From Saccharum officinarum (taxonomy: Eukaryota; Streptophyta; Magnoliopsida; Poales; Poaceae), in assembly GCA_020631735.1 (NCBI GenBank), contig CM036188.1, positions 12,194,214 to 12,258,213 on the forward strand: a DNA stretch of 64,000 nt, given 5' to 3'. Both the position numbers and the translations under genes were made by a program. The first letter of the stretch is position 1; every line of letters starts with the position of its first letter. Below the pieces are notes generated by a model, which saw only the letters and a program-made list of their open reading frames with translations, had not been told where the DNA came from and ran no database searches. Positions 12,051 through 23,178 of the stretch are shown piece by piece.

Positions 12051-12646
12051 AATCACAGCTTTAGAGGGTCCGACAGGCTCCACAGCTCAGCCACAGCCGA
12101 GCCCAGCTAGTAGTCCTGATGATGGTGCAGCTCAATACATGGTTTCTCACCGTACTCTTGTGATCGGCTCGTCTACTTCTCCTCCTCCCTCAGACCCTTA
12201 GGTTTTTGGCTCTTGATGTCAAAGGGGGAGAGAGAGTATGTAGATTCAGGGGAGCTGTGAGAGGGATTTGATTCTTTTGTGTGTGCTACATTCATGCATC
12301 ATGTTTACTTCTTTGCACTTGCATTTGTATGATATGTGTGCTTATGAGATACTCTTGTGACATGTTGTAATTCCTAGTTTATATCTTATATCATGTCACT
12401 TGTTTGGTTTATTGCTCATATGCCTTGCTTCCGCGTTCTACTCTGATTTCATATGAGCTATATTATCATGTACTAATCTCTCATATCTTATCTTATGAGT
12501 ACATTATGTTGGCTTGGGGCACATAAGCAATCCTAATCTTTCTGTTCTTATTGCAAATTGCTTATGTGAACCAAGCATGATCGAAAACCTCGACTCTTCA
12601 TCTTCATAGTTGAGGTGTTGTCATCAATCATCAAAAAGGGGGAAAC
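12051..12646 (+). other. 3' internal end of a SIRE/Maximus-type copia element
   Basis: A non-coding stretch ending in GTTGTCATCAATCATC and the polypurine tract AAAAAGGGGGAAAC (12633-12646). This phrase just before the 3' LTR is characteristic of the SIRE/Maximus (Opie/Ji-like) copia group. A short frame around 12060-12200 is proline/serine-rich and could be the tail of its downstream ORF, ending at TAG near 12200. Confidence 0.65.
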
Positions 12647-14207
12647 TGAAAGCATCTAGGCCCCTAGAGTGGGTTTCGATGATTGATGACAACGGTTAAT
12701 TACCATGACTAACGTGTGTTTTGCAGAGACGGTAGAATGTTAGGTCATGGTAATAGCAATCATGGGCAATATGGTTTTCATGCCCCTTATCGATGAAAAT
12801 CGTTTTGGTTTTTAAAGGATGGACACAAGGTTAAGGACGGTTAGTTCCGGACGTCGAAGGTGTTGGGTGACGTTCGGATTAGTCGTTAGGACTTTTGTTT
12901 TCTCCTTTGGCCATACTATTAAGGGGGCGTGAATGGGTAGCTTGACCTAGGTGAGTCTAGTGGTTAGGTGTGGTGCATACTTGTCAAACTTAGCACTAGG
13001 TAGCCCCAAGACAGCCCTGAGATTGCTTGGAGTCGAAGCCGTTCACAAAGTGTTTAAATCAGAAGTGAAATTGGGCTTTAAAGTTGTATCGAACGCTGAA
13101 GGTGTGAGCAATAGACACTAACATCCGCGTCTGTCCAGTGTAGCGCACGTGCCACTAGATCTTCTCTATGCAATAGACGCAACGACGGTTCGGCGTCGGA
13201 CGCGTCCCCTCCTGATAAGTTGGCAGTGACTCAGCGTAGCAAGTGACGGACGTGGCTAGGGTTAGCCACCAGACACGTCTGGTGACTAACAAATGCAGCT
13301 CAGAGAGCTCCTAGGGAGCTTTCTCGAGCCACAGACGCGTCTATTGCGTATGCAACAGACGCTGACCAGCGTTAGGTGAGCCTCTAACGGCTAGTTGGCT
13401 CGGCAGCGTGTTTAAATGCATCGGACACGTCCGATGGGGGGTCGACAGACGTGTCTGGTGCCCCTGAAAACTGCATATTTTAAAGGTAACGGTTGGGAGA
13501 GTTGAGGGGAGTATAAATACAACCCCTACCCCTTGATTTGAGGTCTCTTGCTCATTTGTTCAGCCGAGAAATACTTTTCATGTGCAAGGGAGTGCAAGAG
13601 CCTAGTGAGGAGATTGTGATTTGAGAATCTAAGATTAAGGACCTCATTAGTGCATAGGGAGTAGCAAGTGTACGTCCACCTTTCTCATTAGGCTTTCTAT
13701 GGTCAAGTGATAGTTCTTGCTTGTTACTCTTGGTGATCGCCATCACCTAGACGGCTCGGTGATGATTGGAAGTTCGGTGATCATCCGGTGGAACTTGTGG
13801 ATGACCCAACTCATCTTGTGAGCGGTTTTGGGCAATTCACCGCGACGGAGTGTCGAAGAATCAGTCTGTAGAGAGCACTTGATCCTTGCACGGATCAAGT
13901 GGGAGCTACACCCTTGCGTGGGTGCTTCAACGAGGACTAGTGCGGAGTGGCGACTCTCCGATACTTCGGGAAAACATCGCTGTGTTCCTTGCCCTTTACT
14001 TTCAAGCATTTACTTTCTAGCACTTCAATTCTTGCTTGTTTACATTTAGAATTGCCATGCTAGAATAGGATTTGGAACCTAGGGTGCAAAACTTTTACCG
14101 GTAGATTCATCAGGAACACACTTAGGCACCGGTAGTAGGATTTAATTCTTGCAACTAATTTTAGAAAAGCTCAATTCACCCCCCTCTTGGGCATCTTAAT
14201 CCTTTCA
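12647..14207 (+). mobile_element. SIRE/Maximus-type copia 3' LTR
   Basis: 1561 bp starting TGAAAGCATCTAGG and ending ATCCTTTCA, preceded by a polypurine tract. Repeated GACGCGTC/GACACGTCTGGTG phrases at 13125-13460 are usual in LTRs of this group. A TATA-like GAGTATAAATAC is at 13509-13520. No 5' LTR or pol is present. Frames of 64-88 codons inside it are not called as genes. Confidence 0.8.
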
Positions 14208-15236
14208 AGTAACAGAGAAAAATGCATTAATTCTCAGCTTAGACCAGCTAAACTTTTTATAAGTTGAAATAGCTAGAGGCAGCCATCTATAACTATTTTT
14301 ATAAGCAATGCCCCACAGCCTGCCCTAGCTCTCACTGCCCCCGCCGCTGACGTCGCCCGCCATGGCCCCCTGCCACCCCGTACGGCGCCCTTGACTGGCC
14401 GCCGCTCCTAATTGGATTGCACCAAGGAGCCCACGCAACCCGCGCCGTGCCCTAACCCTAGCCCAAGGGGCTCCATCACCCTGCACGTGTCCACTGCCTT
14501 CTCCCCGCCGTCCACCGCCACGCCATAGCCGAGCTCGGCTATAACACCCCACCTCTGGAGCCCTAGCGCCTTTAGACCACCCCGCCGCCACTCGGTGGCA
14601 ACACCCGCACCATGCCAAAAAGCCAGAGAGGAGGTCCGAGGAAGAGATGGAAGGAGACACCATCACTGTAGAGCCATCGCCGTCGCCGACACAGAGCTGC
14701 TGCCGGAGCCGGAGACGACACCCCTATCGTCTATAGCGGCGCAGTAGCTCAGCACGGCACTGCAACGACTCGCCATTGCACCGCCATCCTAGCTCCCACG
14801 AGCCCCACAGTGAGCCATTGTCTGCCTGCCCTGCTTCGCCAGCGTGCACGCCATGGCCACCGCCCTGTTCTCCCCACCTGGGAAGCTCAAATGTGGAGCC
14901 TTTGGCCGTCACCGAGCACCGCACTCACACACAGGACCACAACGGCCGTAGCACGGGGCATATTATAAGGCCCGTATCAAGTTTCACAAGAATTTCATAG
15001 ATATTAATTAAAGAAGATGACATGATATGACACTGACATATTGGACAGGTCTCCAGAAAGGCGTCGTCTCAGCTGAATTGGAGCATGGCGCAGAAGTCCT
15101 CAAATAGGCAGCACTGCGTTTCCATAATTCTATCAACATGATCACGGAACAAACAATAGAATGGCGATCGTCTCAAGTCAGGACGTTGCTTTTGGAGAAG
15201 GGCCTTTTGCTGGAAATCTGTTCTCAGCCTGCTGTG
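14208..15236. other. No gene recognised; GC-rich block of unknown origin
   Basis: 14310-14950 is GC-rich with CCGCCG and GCC runs and open frames on both strands (113 codons on minus, 74 on plus). These look compositional and no domain is recognised. The block may be a captured gene fragment in a transposon, but I see no terminal repeats. 14990-15236 is ordinary AT-moderate sequence. Confidence 0.3.
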
Positions 15237-16385
15237 TGCTGTCAAATATCCCCAGTAAAATATCCCTCACCGTTCAAAAAAAAGTCAAAGCGACTTATAA
15301 TTTAGAACGACCTATTAGGTAATAGTGGAGTACTATAGATTTAGCAAAACTTAAAATATATAGAATGAATGCAAGAGTGCCCTCCCTGCCATGATAATTG
15401 ATACGCAGTTGGCGCGAGATGATATGCAATGCCAATGCGTTGGTTAAGAAAAGAGTGGCTACGTTACATACATGTTGGCACGTACCTTCCGATAGATCAA
15501 AGGAGATGATGATCTGATATGTCGTCTGTTTCAGTGTCCTAATATTTTTGTTGTCATATAATTAACATAGCATTATTAGTCCAGGATTAACTGGTGAACC
15601 ACGAATCAGCATATATAGTGTAGGATTTCCTTGGACACACCATTATTAAGGTTGCCTTTGGTAATGAGCATGCAGTTGTTGCAGTCAGTGCTTGGGAGAC
15701 CTGTAACATCGGTGACTAAATGAATGTGTCAAGTTACTCTGCTCAATGCAGATTCAGTTGGACAGGTATGAATATATGAATAAATTGTTTTGGTTCAGAT
15801 TTTTTTAATGAAAGTCATGACAGAGAATTTGTGCACACTCATATCTGAATATATACTACCAGTGGATAATGCCATCCCAGTGTTGCTTCATGTTTCAAAA
15901 TGTAATAATTGACATAATACCCATGATTAATTTGTTGTTTCTGCAAATGGTCATTCATCAGTTGACAGAGTGGAATGATACATGAGTTCATCTATAGTAT
16001 TCAAGTATCCATGTTTCTTTCTTCTAAGATTGACCTTTTATGTCTTTAGTAACCCTGATCTATTTGTGGACTGATACAATGTTTCATCTTACATGCTATG
16101 CTACAGGATGTCAGTGCTATGGCATGCCATGATCCTCAGAATAGTCTATTCTGTGTGTATTGATACATATAGAACCAAATATATGATTGCCACCCTTCCC
16201 TCCCTGGTAGTGCTTTAGAATTATTTTACTTATTACTGCCTTTTTGTGTGTCAATTCAGTGCTTTCTACAACAGATGGACTGCAAGTGAATGCTTCCTCA
16301 GTTTGTTTGTTTCCATGATTTCAGGCGCCTCTGTTGTTGCAGAAGACGTTCCTGGTAATGGTTGAATAATCAAGGATGAGCATGC
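15237..16385. other. Non-coding PKS-arm flank
   Basis: No gene. The part from about 16100 has reverse-complement matches at 53726-53850 (GGAGGGAAGGGTGGCAATCA) and 53230-53370 (AGGCGCCTGAAATCA). It therefore belongs to the ancestral segment duplicated in inverted orientation on the right side of the window. 15237-16100 shows nothing recognisable. Confidence 0.5.
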
Positions 16386-17115
16386 TCACATATAGGTGGC
16401 CGTTGTTACTTTGTATCCAATCCAACAAAACAATAGAGAATATCCTTCACAGTTTCCAACCCAACAAAAGAACAGACAAGTTATTGTTAGTATAGTTATT
16501 GACCGGTGTCCTCCTCGTTGTAAAGATGGAGCACCAATGTGTTCTGTTCTATTTTCTTCCTCTAACAGATATGGTTTACTCTTGCCTCGAAACTTAAATA
16601 TATGTTTTTTCCACACAAATGCACACACTCACTCTTTATAAATACATGCATACACACTCTATTCTATCCCTATGGGCATTTTTTTTGTGAGACCCAGTTA
16701 TGCTTACATGCACGAGCGCACACTCACACCTATGAATGTACGCGCGCACACACACACTATCTCTGTGAGCACCTCCGAATAACTGAGTTGGACCGGCAAA
16801 TCGTGAGATGTGCCTATTGACGGACATGTCGTCTATCACTGAAAGAATAGCGTCATTAAATCCTAGAATAAATTCAGAAAAAATACGAGCACTCATGTCA
16901 AGTCAGGGACTTGAACTGGGTGGGCAGGTTCCACCATAAGGAACCCAACCAGCTGAGAGTTCGCTCCCTATGGGCATCTTTGAAATAATGAGACTGGGCC
17001 AAAGAACAACGTGGGAAATGTTCATGTTACGCTACAAATCAGCTCTTACAAGCATATGCTCAAAAAAAAGCTCTTACAAGCATGATCAAATTGTTAGCAC
17101 GCACCATGTTCCATC
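16386..17115 (+). repeat. Orphan PKS-upstream module, left part
   Basis: Homologous to the region upstream of the PKS gene (20700-20827 joined to 22182-22510), including CCAATCCAACAAAA, GTTGTAAAGATGGAGCACC and TGTTACGCTACAAA. A (CA)-rich stretch lies at 16615-16760. It continues at 19325 after a 2.2-kb insertion. No PKS coding sequence follows it, so it is a duplicated upstream remnant. The 80-codon frames here are shadows of the repeat. Confidence 0.7.
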
Positions 17116-19324
17116 TATATCTATACCTAATAATAAAGAGACAAAATTTCTCTCCACCCATTTTTTAGTCCGGTCCTCCTTTAACTAAGTTTGTGAATGT
17201 GGAAATCGTTTCTATTCGTCTGTCTACCGTTTGAATATATGTTTTTGAGGCTTGGATAGTTAGAATCCTAATCCAAATAGATTCATCCGATCAGTACCCA
17301 AATATAAATTCTAATCTAAAAATATAAAAGGCTAAAAGTTTTATTTTCTGTTTTTTTTTATTTTTCCGTGGCCAAGTCACATACCATAAATCCTAACGAG
17401 TCACGATTACAAGTCACATACTGATGACCGAGCGACGTTGTGTCCGAATGTGACTTGCTCACGCGGATTCAAACCGTGTTACACAACACAAAATTATCTG
17501 TATCCGAGTATGGCTCTGTCATATATGTCTATAGGCGTGTTCTCTTATTAGCCGGAGCTGGCTGCCACGGAGAAGAGAGGACGCCGCAAACCAACGACTC
17601 AGATATACATTGCATCTTGCATCTCACCGAAGAGGCAAAGAAGTTTATAGAAAAAAATCGCTCTGATGCAGATTTGATAGCAAGACGGGGACATGCATCG
17701 CGCGCCCCACCTGTGCGACTTGTAGCTTGGGTGAGCCTGCCTGCCCGCACAGCCGAGCACATGGCCGCTCGGCGGGCTCACCGCCGCATGCCTCGCCTTC
17801 ACGCATTCTACTGCTGCATGCCTCGCACCTTCGTGGGGCTCGCTACGTCTCATCGGATGCCTCGTGCGGACAATAGATGTGCCGCCGATGAAGTTGGCCA
17901 TGAGAGAAAGGCCTTTCGGCGCCAGCATGCTTCGTCTCCTCTCGGCCTACGTGGCCATGTGCGAGTAGGAGCAAGGAGCTGCAGCATGATTCACCTCCTC
18001 AACGGCCACAAGATAGGGAGGCTGCCAGTGCCACTTGGTCCCACCGTATATGGTCTTTGGCACCTCGGAATCGGCAACGAGTAAGGCTGGACGAAAAACT
18101 CGAAGATCGTTAGCTCGCTCGGCTCGTGGCTGATTCGGCTCAGCTCGGCTCAGCTCGTTATGATAACGAGCCGAGCTGAGCCAGGATTTTAGCTCGTTAG
18201 CTATAACGAGCCAACTCGAGCTGGCTCGTGAGCCGCTCGCGAGCCAAACGAGCCGTAGTTTTAGAGAAAAAATCATCATAACTTATATTAGTTTTATATT
18301 ACTTTATGTTTTGCACTTCACAAATAAATGATATATTAGCTCATATGAATATTTTGTTCGATTTAAAGCTATTGAATATATTATTTTATATTATTAATAT
18401 TTTTATGCTTTAGATAAATACAAATATTATATTTTATATTTTTTTTCCTGACTCGCGAGCCTAACGAGACAGCTCGAGCTCGTAACGAACCGAGCCAAGC
18501 TGACTCGTTATCCTAATGAGGCAGAACGAGCCGAGCCGAGCTGGCTGGTTAGCCAGCCTTAGCAACGAGCCGTGGCATAGATTGGATAGAGAGACAAGGC
18601 ATGAGTAGAGAGTACAGGAGAGGTACATGGTACAAGAACCAGAGAGACCAAAGGGAGAGGATGTGTGGATATGCAGTAGAAAGATGTGGAGTAGGTGGTG
18701 CCACGTACGTATTATCTTCTCCTCTTGATTTTCTTCGACTAATGTCTTGATTCGGCTTACGAAGTTATGATTTTTTTTTCTATAGAATGTCATAGCCCAA
18801 AGCTATGGTGTCTAATTTAGTGATAAACTAATAGTCCATGCATCTAACCGGAGGTTAACAAAATTCCTAATAAAAATCTATTTGCCATGAGCTCCATTCA
18901 CATGCTGACATGCATATAACCAGAGCTGATTTAATACCTACATGAAAAAAATGCTATTAATTAGAATACCGTATGCAGACATGGTGCAAAATCTGATCGA
19001 GCTAGAACGCATCAATCTCCCACCAACCCCAACATATCCATATAAGTATTGGAGTCTAATTCCAGGACGGATCGGAATAATGACACAAACTCTCTGGTAG
19101 GCATACAAGCTACACTAACATGTGCTTATTATACGAGTTAGAAAAACATGATTATATCTTGCCTCTCTTTTTGCAGAGTGTGCGTGCCACACACACAATA
19201 AACCACAGCAACTTGGGCTAGGTAATTCTAAGATAAATTAGAATGACACAAATGTTAAATAAATCTCTAAATCATAAATTGTCTAAGTAACCGCACAACA
19301 AGTTATGTATCCTATTGCAATGCA
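17116..19324. mobile_element. 2.2-kb insertion, Helitron-like left end
   Basis: It interrupts the upstream module: the empty arrangement is seen reversed at about 54640-54710. The left end, TCTATACCTAATAATAAAG, resembles plant Helitron 5' ends as I remember them. The right end lacks a clear hairpin plus CTAG terminus and adjoins GTGGCGAACACC, so the class is uncertain. It holds an open frame of 214 codons (17440-18084) with no recognised domain and a foldback element at 18082-18561. No target duplication is seen, which would fit a Helitron. Confidence 0.4.
18082..18561. mobile_element. Foldback MITE with AACGAGCC/GGCTCGTT palindromes
   Basis: About 480 bp bounded by TAAGGCTGG and its complement CCAGCCTTA. 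Both ends hold dense direct and inverted GGCTCG/CGAGCC and GCTCGTTA/TAACGAGC repeats that can pair with each other and locally, around an AT-rich centre (18290-18445). No coding capacity. The superfamily is not determined. Confidence 0.65.
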
Positions 19325-19880
19325 CATGCATGTGGCGAACACCGCACACGGGCAAAAACAAATAAACAGGCCACAGATGAAGCAATATATGGTACATTGA
19401 TATATACCCACATATACACCATATATATACTTTAATATAAACCCGGCCACATGCGACACACAGGCGTATCGTCCTAGTGTATTTTATACAAGAAGCTTTG
19501 CTTGAGCTGTGTAACAGTTGTGTGAACGGATCGGATATATCTCAATATCACAAATAAATGCTTAAAAACGAAATATATATGTAGCGAGCAGCAAGGGATA
19601 CATTAATTATTGCAGGCAAGCCTACCATTTGTTTTATGTGTATAAAAACAAGCAAAACAGATAAAAAAGAATTAATCATCCAGAAATGATACACAATAGA
19701 AGTAAAAGAAAAAGAAAGAAATAAGAAGTACTTCTGTGTATATACTAGTAATCCACATGCGATTAATTGTATGTAAACGCACATTACCTGGGTGTGGTGG
19801 AATAAATCCACTTGCTTCTGCAATGCTGCTAGTGTGACTCGAGAGTCACTAGGCTGGATCTCATGTTTTGGGCTGCTTCT
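19325..19880 (+). repeat. Orphan PKS-upstream module, right part
   Basis: Continues the module begun at 16386. Its landmarks CGAACACCGCAC, ACACACAGGCGTATCGTC, GAAGCTTTGCTTGAGCTGTG, AACAGTTGTGTGAACGG and TGATACACAATAGA also lie upstream of the PKS genes. It stops before the TATA box and coding region and passes into CACTTGCTTCTGCAATGC, which is repeated reversed at 58100-58160. Confidence 0.7.
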
Positions 19881-20690
19881 TGTTGGTGGGGCATATTAAG
19901 GCTCCGCACAGGAAACAACTTGCTATGTTACTAACTTTTACTAGTTTCATGTTACGAAAAAAAATTGTGGTCCTAAAATTCTGTTTCAATTTATTACAAT
20001 TTTAGTTTTAAGATTTTCAGACAAACTTGGATGCAATCTACAACTTGAAGTTGATGACATTTTCTTTTGAAATCGGTTGCAGTCCTAAAATTTTGTTTCG
20101 AGTTCTCACAATTTGAAATTAAAAAATTTCAAACTGTCTTGGATGGAAAAAAGACTAGAACCAAAGATGCAGTTCACAGCGAGATATAAAACTTTCCAGC
20201 TGAAACTTTTTTCATTTGAATTTGTTTAGCCCTCAAATATTAATTACAATATCTAGAATAATCAATCCAAAAGGAAAATATCATCCACTTAGTCACAAGT
20301 GACTTTGGGTGGGGTGATTAGAGGAGCTAGGTGTGAGGCCATAGGTTGTAGGTTCATATTTCGCAGGTGCGCACACGCGCATATTGTCACATGAAAAATC
20401 ACACGAGAAAGCCTTGTCAGGGCTTCATGGGATTGAAAAAACCTATTTTTTGTTCCGATCTCCAGGATTTCTCGAATTGATTATCACTGACTTTTGGTAA
20501 CATGTATGCATGGGCAGTGATGGCCATGATTATCACGGCCTAGGGTCCACTGCAGACAGTGATGGGGGTTATGAACCAGCGGTGATGAAGATGTGTAGTT
20601 GTGCACATTCAACGTGCGTAATGCCAAAGTTTGGAGGAGTTTCATCAATTTTTTCTCCGATGAAGATGTACTAAGAAGATAAATGAAGCG
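19881..20690. other. Decayed CACTA-like remnant shared by both PKS arms
   Basis: Non-coding. It contains GCAGTGATGGCC, CAGTGATGGGGG and a GGTTGTAGGTTCATATTTCGC phrase of the kind found inside the CACTA-like elements at 20828 and 55040. The reverse complement is at about 57060-57745, so this remnant predates the inverted duplication. No ends are recognisable. Confidence 0.45.
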
Positions 20691-20827
20691 GTTGAATAAT
20701 CAACATGGGCATGCTCACATATTGGTGGCCGTTGTTTATTTCATTGTATCTAATCCAACAAAATAATAGAGAATATCGTTCATAGTTTCCAATGCAACAA
20801 AAGAACAGACAAGTTATTGTCAGTATA

Positions 20828-22181
20828 TACTACTGGAATCAGCCGCTTTGCCGAGTATCCAGGGCACTCGGCAAAGCCCTAAAAATACACTCGGCAAAGG
20901 CTTTGCCGAGTGCCACACTCGGCAAAGAGCACACGGCAAAAAAGTTGTCGGTAAAGCGGCCTTTGCCGAGTGTCTTTTATCGGGCACTCGGCAAAGACTT
21001 TGCCGGCCGAACCGAAAAATTCTAAAAAAAATAGGAAAAAAAATTTAAAATGTTTTTTTAATTAGAGGAGGGAGCCAAGTGACTAACCAAAGCAATTTTT
21101 TGAAACTTTGCGCCCAGCGAGAATCGAACCTGCGACCTCTCACACACACGCGAGCTCCTCTACCACTACACCTCTCTTTCATTCGTGTCTATATTCCATT
21201 TCGGTTCCCCAAATATTATAACAAATCAAGTGTAAATTGATTGTTTGAGGCCCTAAACGAATTCAAATTAAAAAGTTGTCAACTATAAAGTTTCATAACT
21301 TTTCGAGATCTACAATTTTCATTCAGGAAGTTTCTCCATCCGAGGTCGTTTGAAAAATTCGAATTTTAAAATTTTGAATTTCAAACGTAGTTTTGCATGA
21401 CAAGATGATTTCAAATTAAAAAGTTGTCAACTACAAAGTTTCACAACTTTTCGAGATCTACAATTTTCATTTAGGAAGTTTCTCCATCCGAGGTCGTCTG
21501 AAAAATTCGAATTTTAAAATTTTAAATTTCAAACGTAGTTTTGCATGACAAGATGATTTCAAATTTAAAATTTATCAACTACAAAGTTTCATAACTTTTC
21601 GAGATCTACAAAGATTATTTTGGTTGTTTTTCCATCCGAGATCTTTTGAAAAATTCGAATTTTAAATTTTTGAAATTCGGATGCAGTTTTGCATGACAAC
21701 ATGATTTCAAATTAAAAAGTTATCAACTACAATGTTTCATAACTTTTCGAGATCTACAATTTTCATTTAGGAAGTTTTTCCATCTGAGATCGTGGTTCTA
21801 ATATTATTCATAAATCTTATATATCTCTCTTGTAGTTTTATAAAACTATATGAGAGACGTGTAGATTTTGTGAACAACGTTACAATCGCTTTGTCGAAGG
21901 AAGAAATGACCAAAATAAACTTTATAGATCTTAAGAAGTTATGAAACTTTGTAGTTAAAAACTTTTTAATTTGAATTCATTTAGGGCTTCAAAATGTGTT
22001 TTGAAAAACTGCTTTGCCGAGTGTTTTTTTTTGCACTCGACAAAGCAGCTTCTTTGCCGAGTGTTTTTTTTGCCGAGTGTTTTTTATTTAGCACTCGGCA
22101 AAGAGCTTCTTTGCCGAGTGCCCGAAAAAAAACACTCGGCAAACCACATGGCACTCGGCAAAGAACCGGATTCCGGTAGTG
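20828..22181. mobile_element. Non-autonomous CACTA element with TTTGCCGAGTG repeats
   Basis: 1.35 kb. The right end CCGGATTCCGGTAGTG and the left end TACTACTGGAATCAG form imperfect TIRs of the CACTA (En/Spm) type. Both ends are packed with CACTCGGCAAAG/CTTTGCCGAGTG subterminal repeats in both orientations. The interior holds four tandem units of about 148 bp (21271-21860). It interrupts the PKS-upstream module; an empty counterpart is at about 54985 on the inverted arm. No transposase. Confidence 0.85.
21271..21860. repeat. Four ~148-bp tandem repeats inside the CACTA element
   Basis: Units begin near 21271, 21419, 21567 and 21716, each with TTTCATAACTTTTCGAGATC, a CATCCGAGGTCG-like core and CAAACGTAGTTTTGCATGAC. 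The same unit, about three times, occurs at 55451-55800 in a different CACTA element. Confidence 0.8.
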
Positions 22182-23049
22182 ATTATTGATTGGTGTCCTC
22201 CTCATTGTAAACATGGAGCACCAATGTGTTCTATTCTATTTTCTTCCTAACAGATATGGTTACTCTTGCCTCGAAACTTAAATATATATTTTTTTCTTTT
22301 TTTCCACTGATATGCGCACACTCACTCTGTATAAAAACATACATACAAACACTATTCTATCCCTATATATGGGCATCCTTGAAATACTGAGACTCAGCCA
22401 AAAGAACAACATTGATTCACTGGAAAATGTTCCTGTTACGCTACAAACCAGCTCTTACAAGCATGATCAAATTATATTGTGAGGAACTTGTTCCACATAT
22501 CTATATAGTGATACTCGTCCTACACCTAAATACCACACAGGTCGTCGAACACCGCACCCAGGCCGAAACAAATAATCAAGCCACAGACGAAGCATATACA
22601 CCATATATATCCGTATACTTGTATATAAACCCGGCCGTGTGTATGCGACACACAGGCGTATCATCGTGCTAGTGTATTTTATACGAGAAGCTTTGCTTGA
22701 ACTGTGTAACAGTTGTGTGAACGGATCGGATCTCATCTCACGATCTCACAAATAAACGCTTAAAAACGAGCAGCAAGGGATACATTACTAATTGCAGGCA
22801 CGTCTATCATTTGTTTTATGTGTATAAAAACAGATCAAAAAGAATCATCAGAAAAGATACACAATAGAGAAGTGAAAGAAAAAAAAGAAAGAAAAAGTAC
22901 TTCTTGCATTGTTTGTGTATATATATACTAGTAATCCACATGCGATTATATAATAATTGTATATAAACGCACGCACGCACGTCGTTGTCCGGGGAACGCT
23001 GCGAAATGAAGGAGACCAGCACGTCTCGTACATAATACACTTGTAATGG
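22182..23049 (+). promoter_or_regulatory. Upstream region of the plus-strand PKS gene
   Basis: Conserved with the regions upstream of the minus-strand PKS gene (52330-53030) and with orphan modules elsewhere. Conserved pieces include GAACTGTGTAACAGTTGTGT, GAAGCTTTGCTTGAAC, TGATACACAATAGA-like reading and a CGCACGCACGCACGTCG run about 70 bp before the TATA box. The CACTA element at 20828-22181 sits about 1 kb upstream of the gene. Regulatory factors cannot be named from sequence alone. Confidence 0.5.
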
Positions 23050-23057
23050 TATAAATA
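23050..23057 (+). promoter_or_regulatory. TATA box of PKS gene 1
   Basis: TATAAATA lies 122-129 bp upstream of the ATG at 23179. It is conserved at 37364-37371 in copy 2 and, reversed, at 52314-52321 for the minus-strand gene. Confidence 0.75.
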
Positions 23058-23178
23058 GAACGCACCTCCTCCTGCTTCTCCAAACCACCAAGAAGCACGC
23101 AACCATCATCCATCCCCGGGAGCGAGCGCGAGAGCTAGCTACCAGCTGGTACCTAGGTAACTGTCGTCGTCGACGTCC

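Noticed and set aside
14325..14666. Minus-strand 113-codon frame in a GC-rich block
   Set aside because: Gly/Arg/Ala-rich composition, overlapping frames on both strands, no recognisable domain.
16396..16896. 72-86-codon frames over CA-rich sequence
   Set aside because: They follow a repeated upstream module and a (CA)n-like stretch; no domain and the frame is not kept in the inverted copies.
17440..18084. A 214-codon frame as a host gene
   Set aside because: No domain, no splice or promoter context, lies inside an insertion; kept only as a possible captured fragment.
20828..22181. Regular short CTTTGCCGAGTG repeats as a CRISPR-like or regulatory array
   Set aside because: Repeats are in both orientations, irregularly spaced and confined to element ends with CACTA-type termini, as in En/Spm subterminal repeats.
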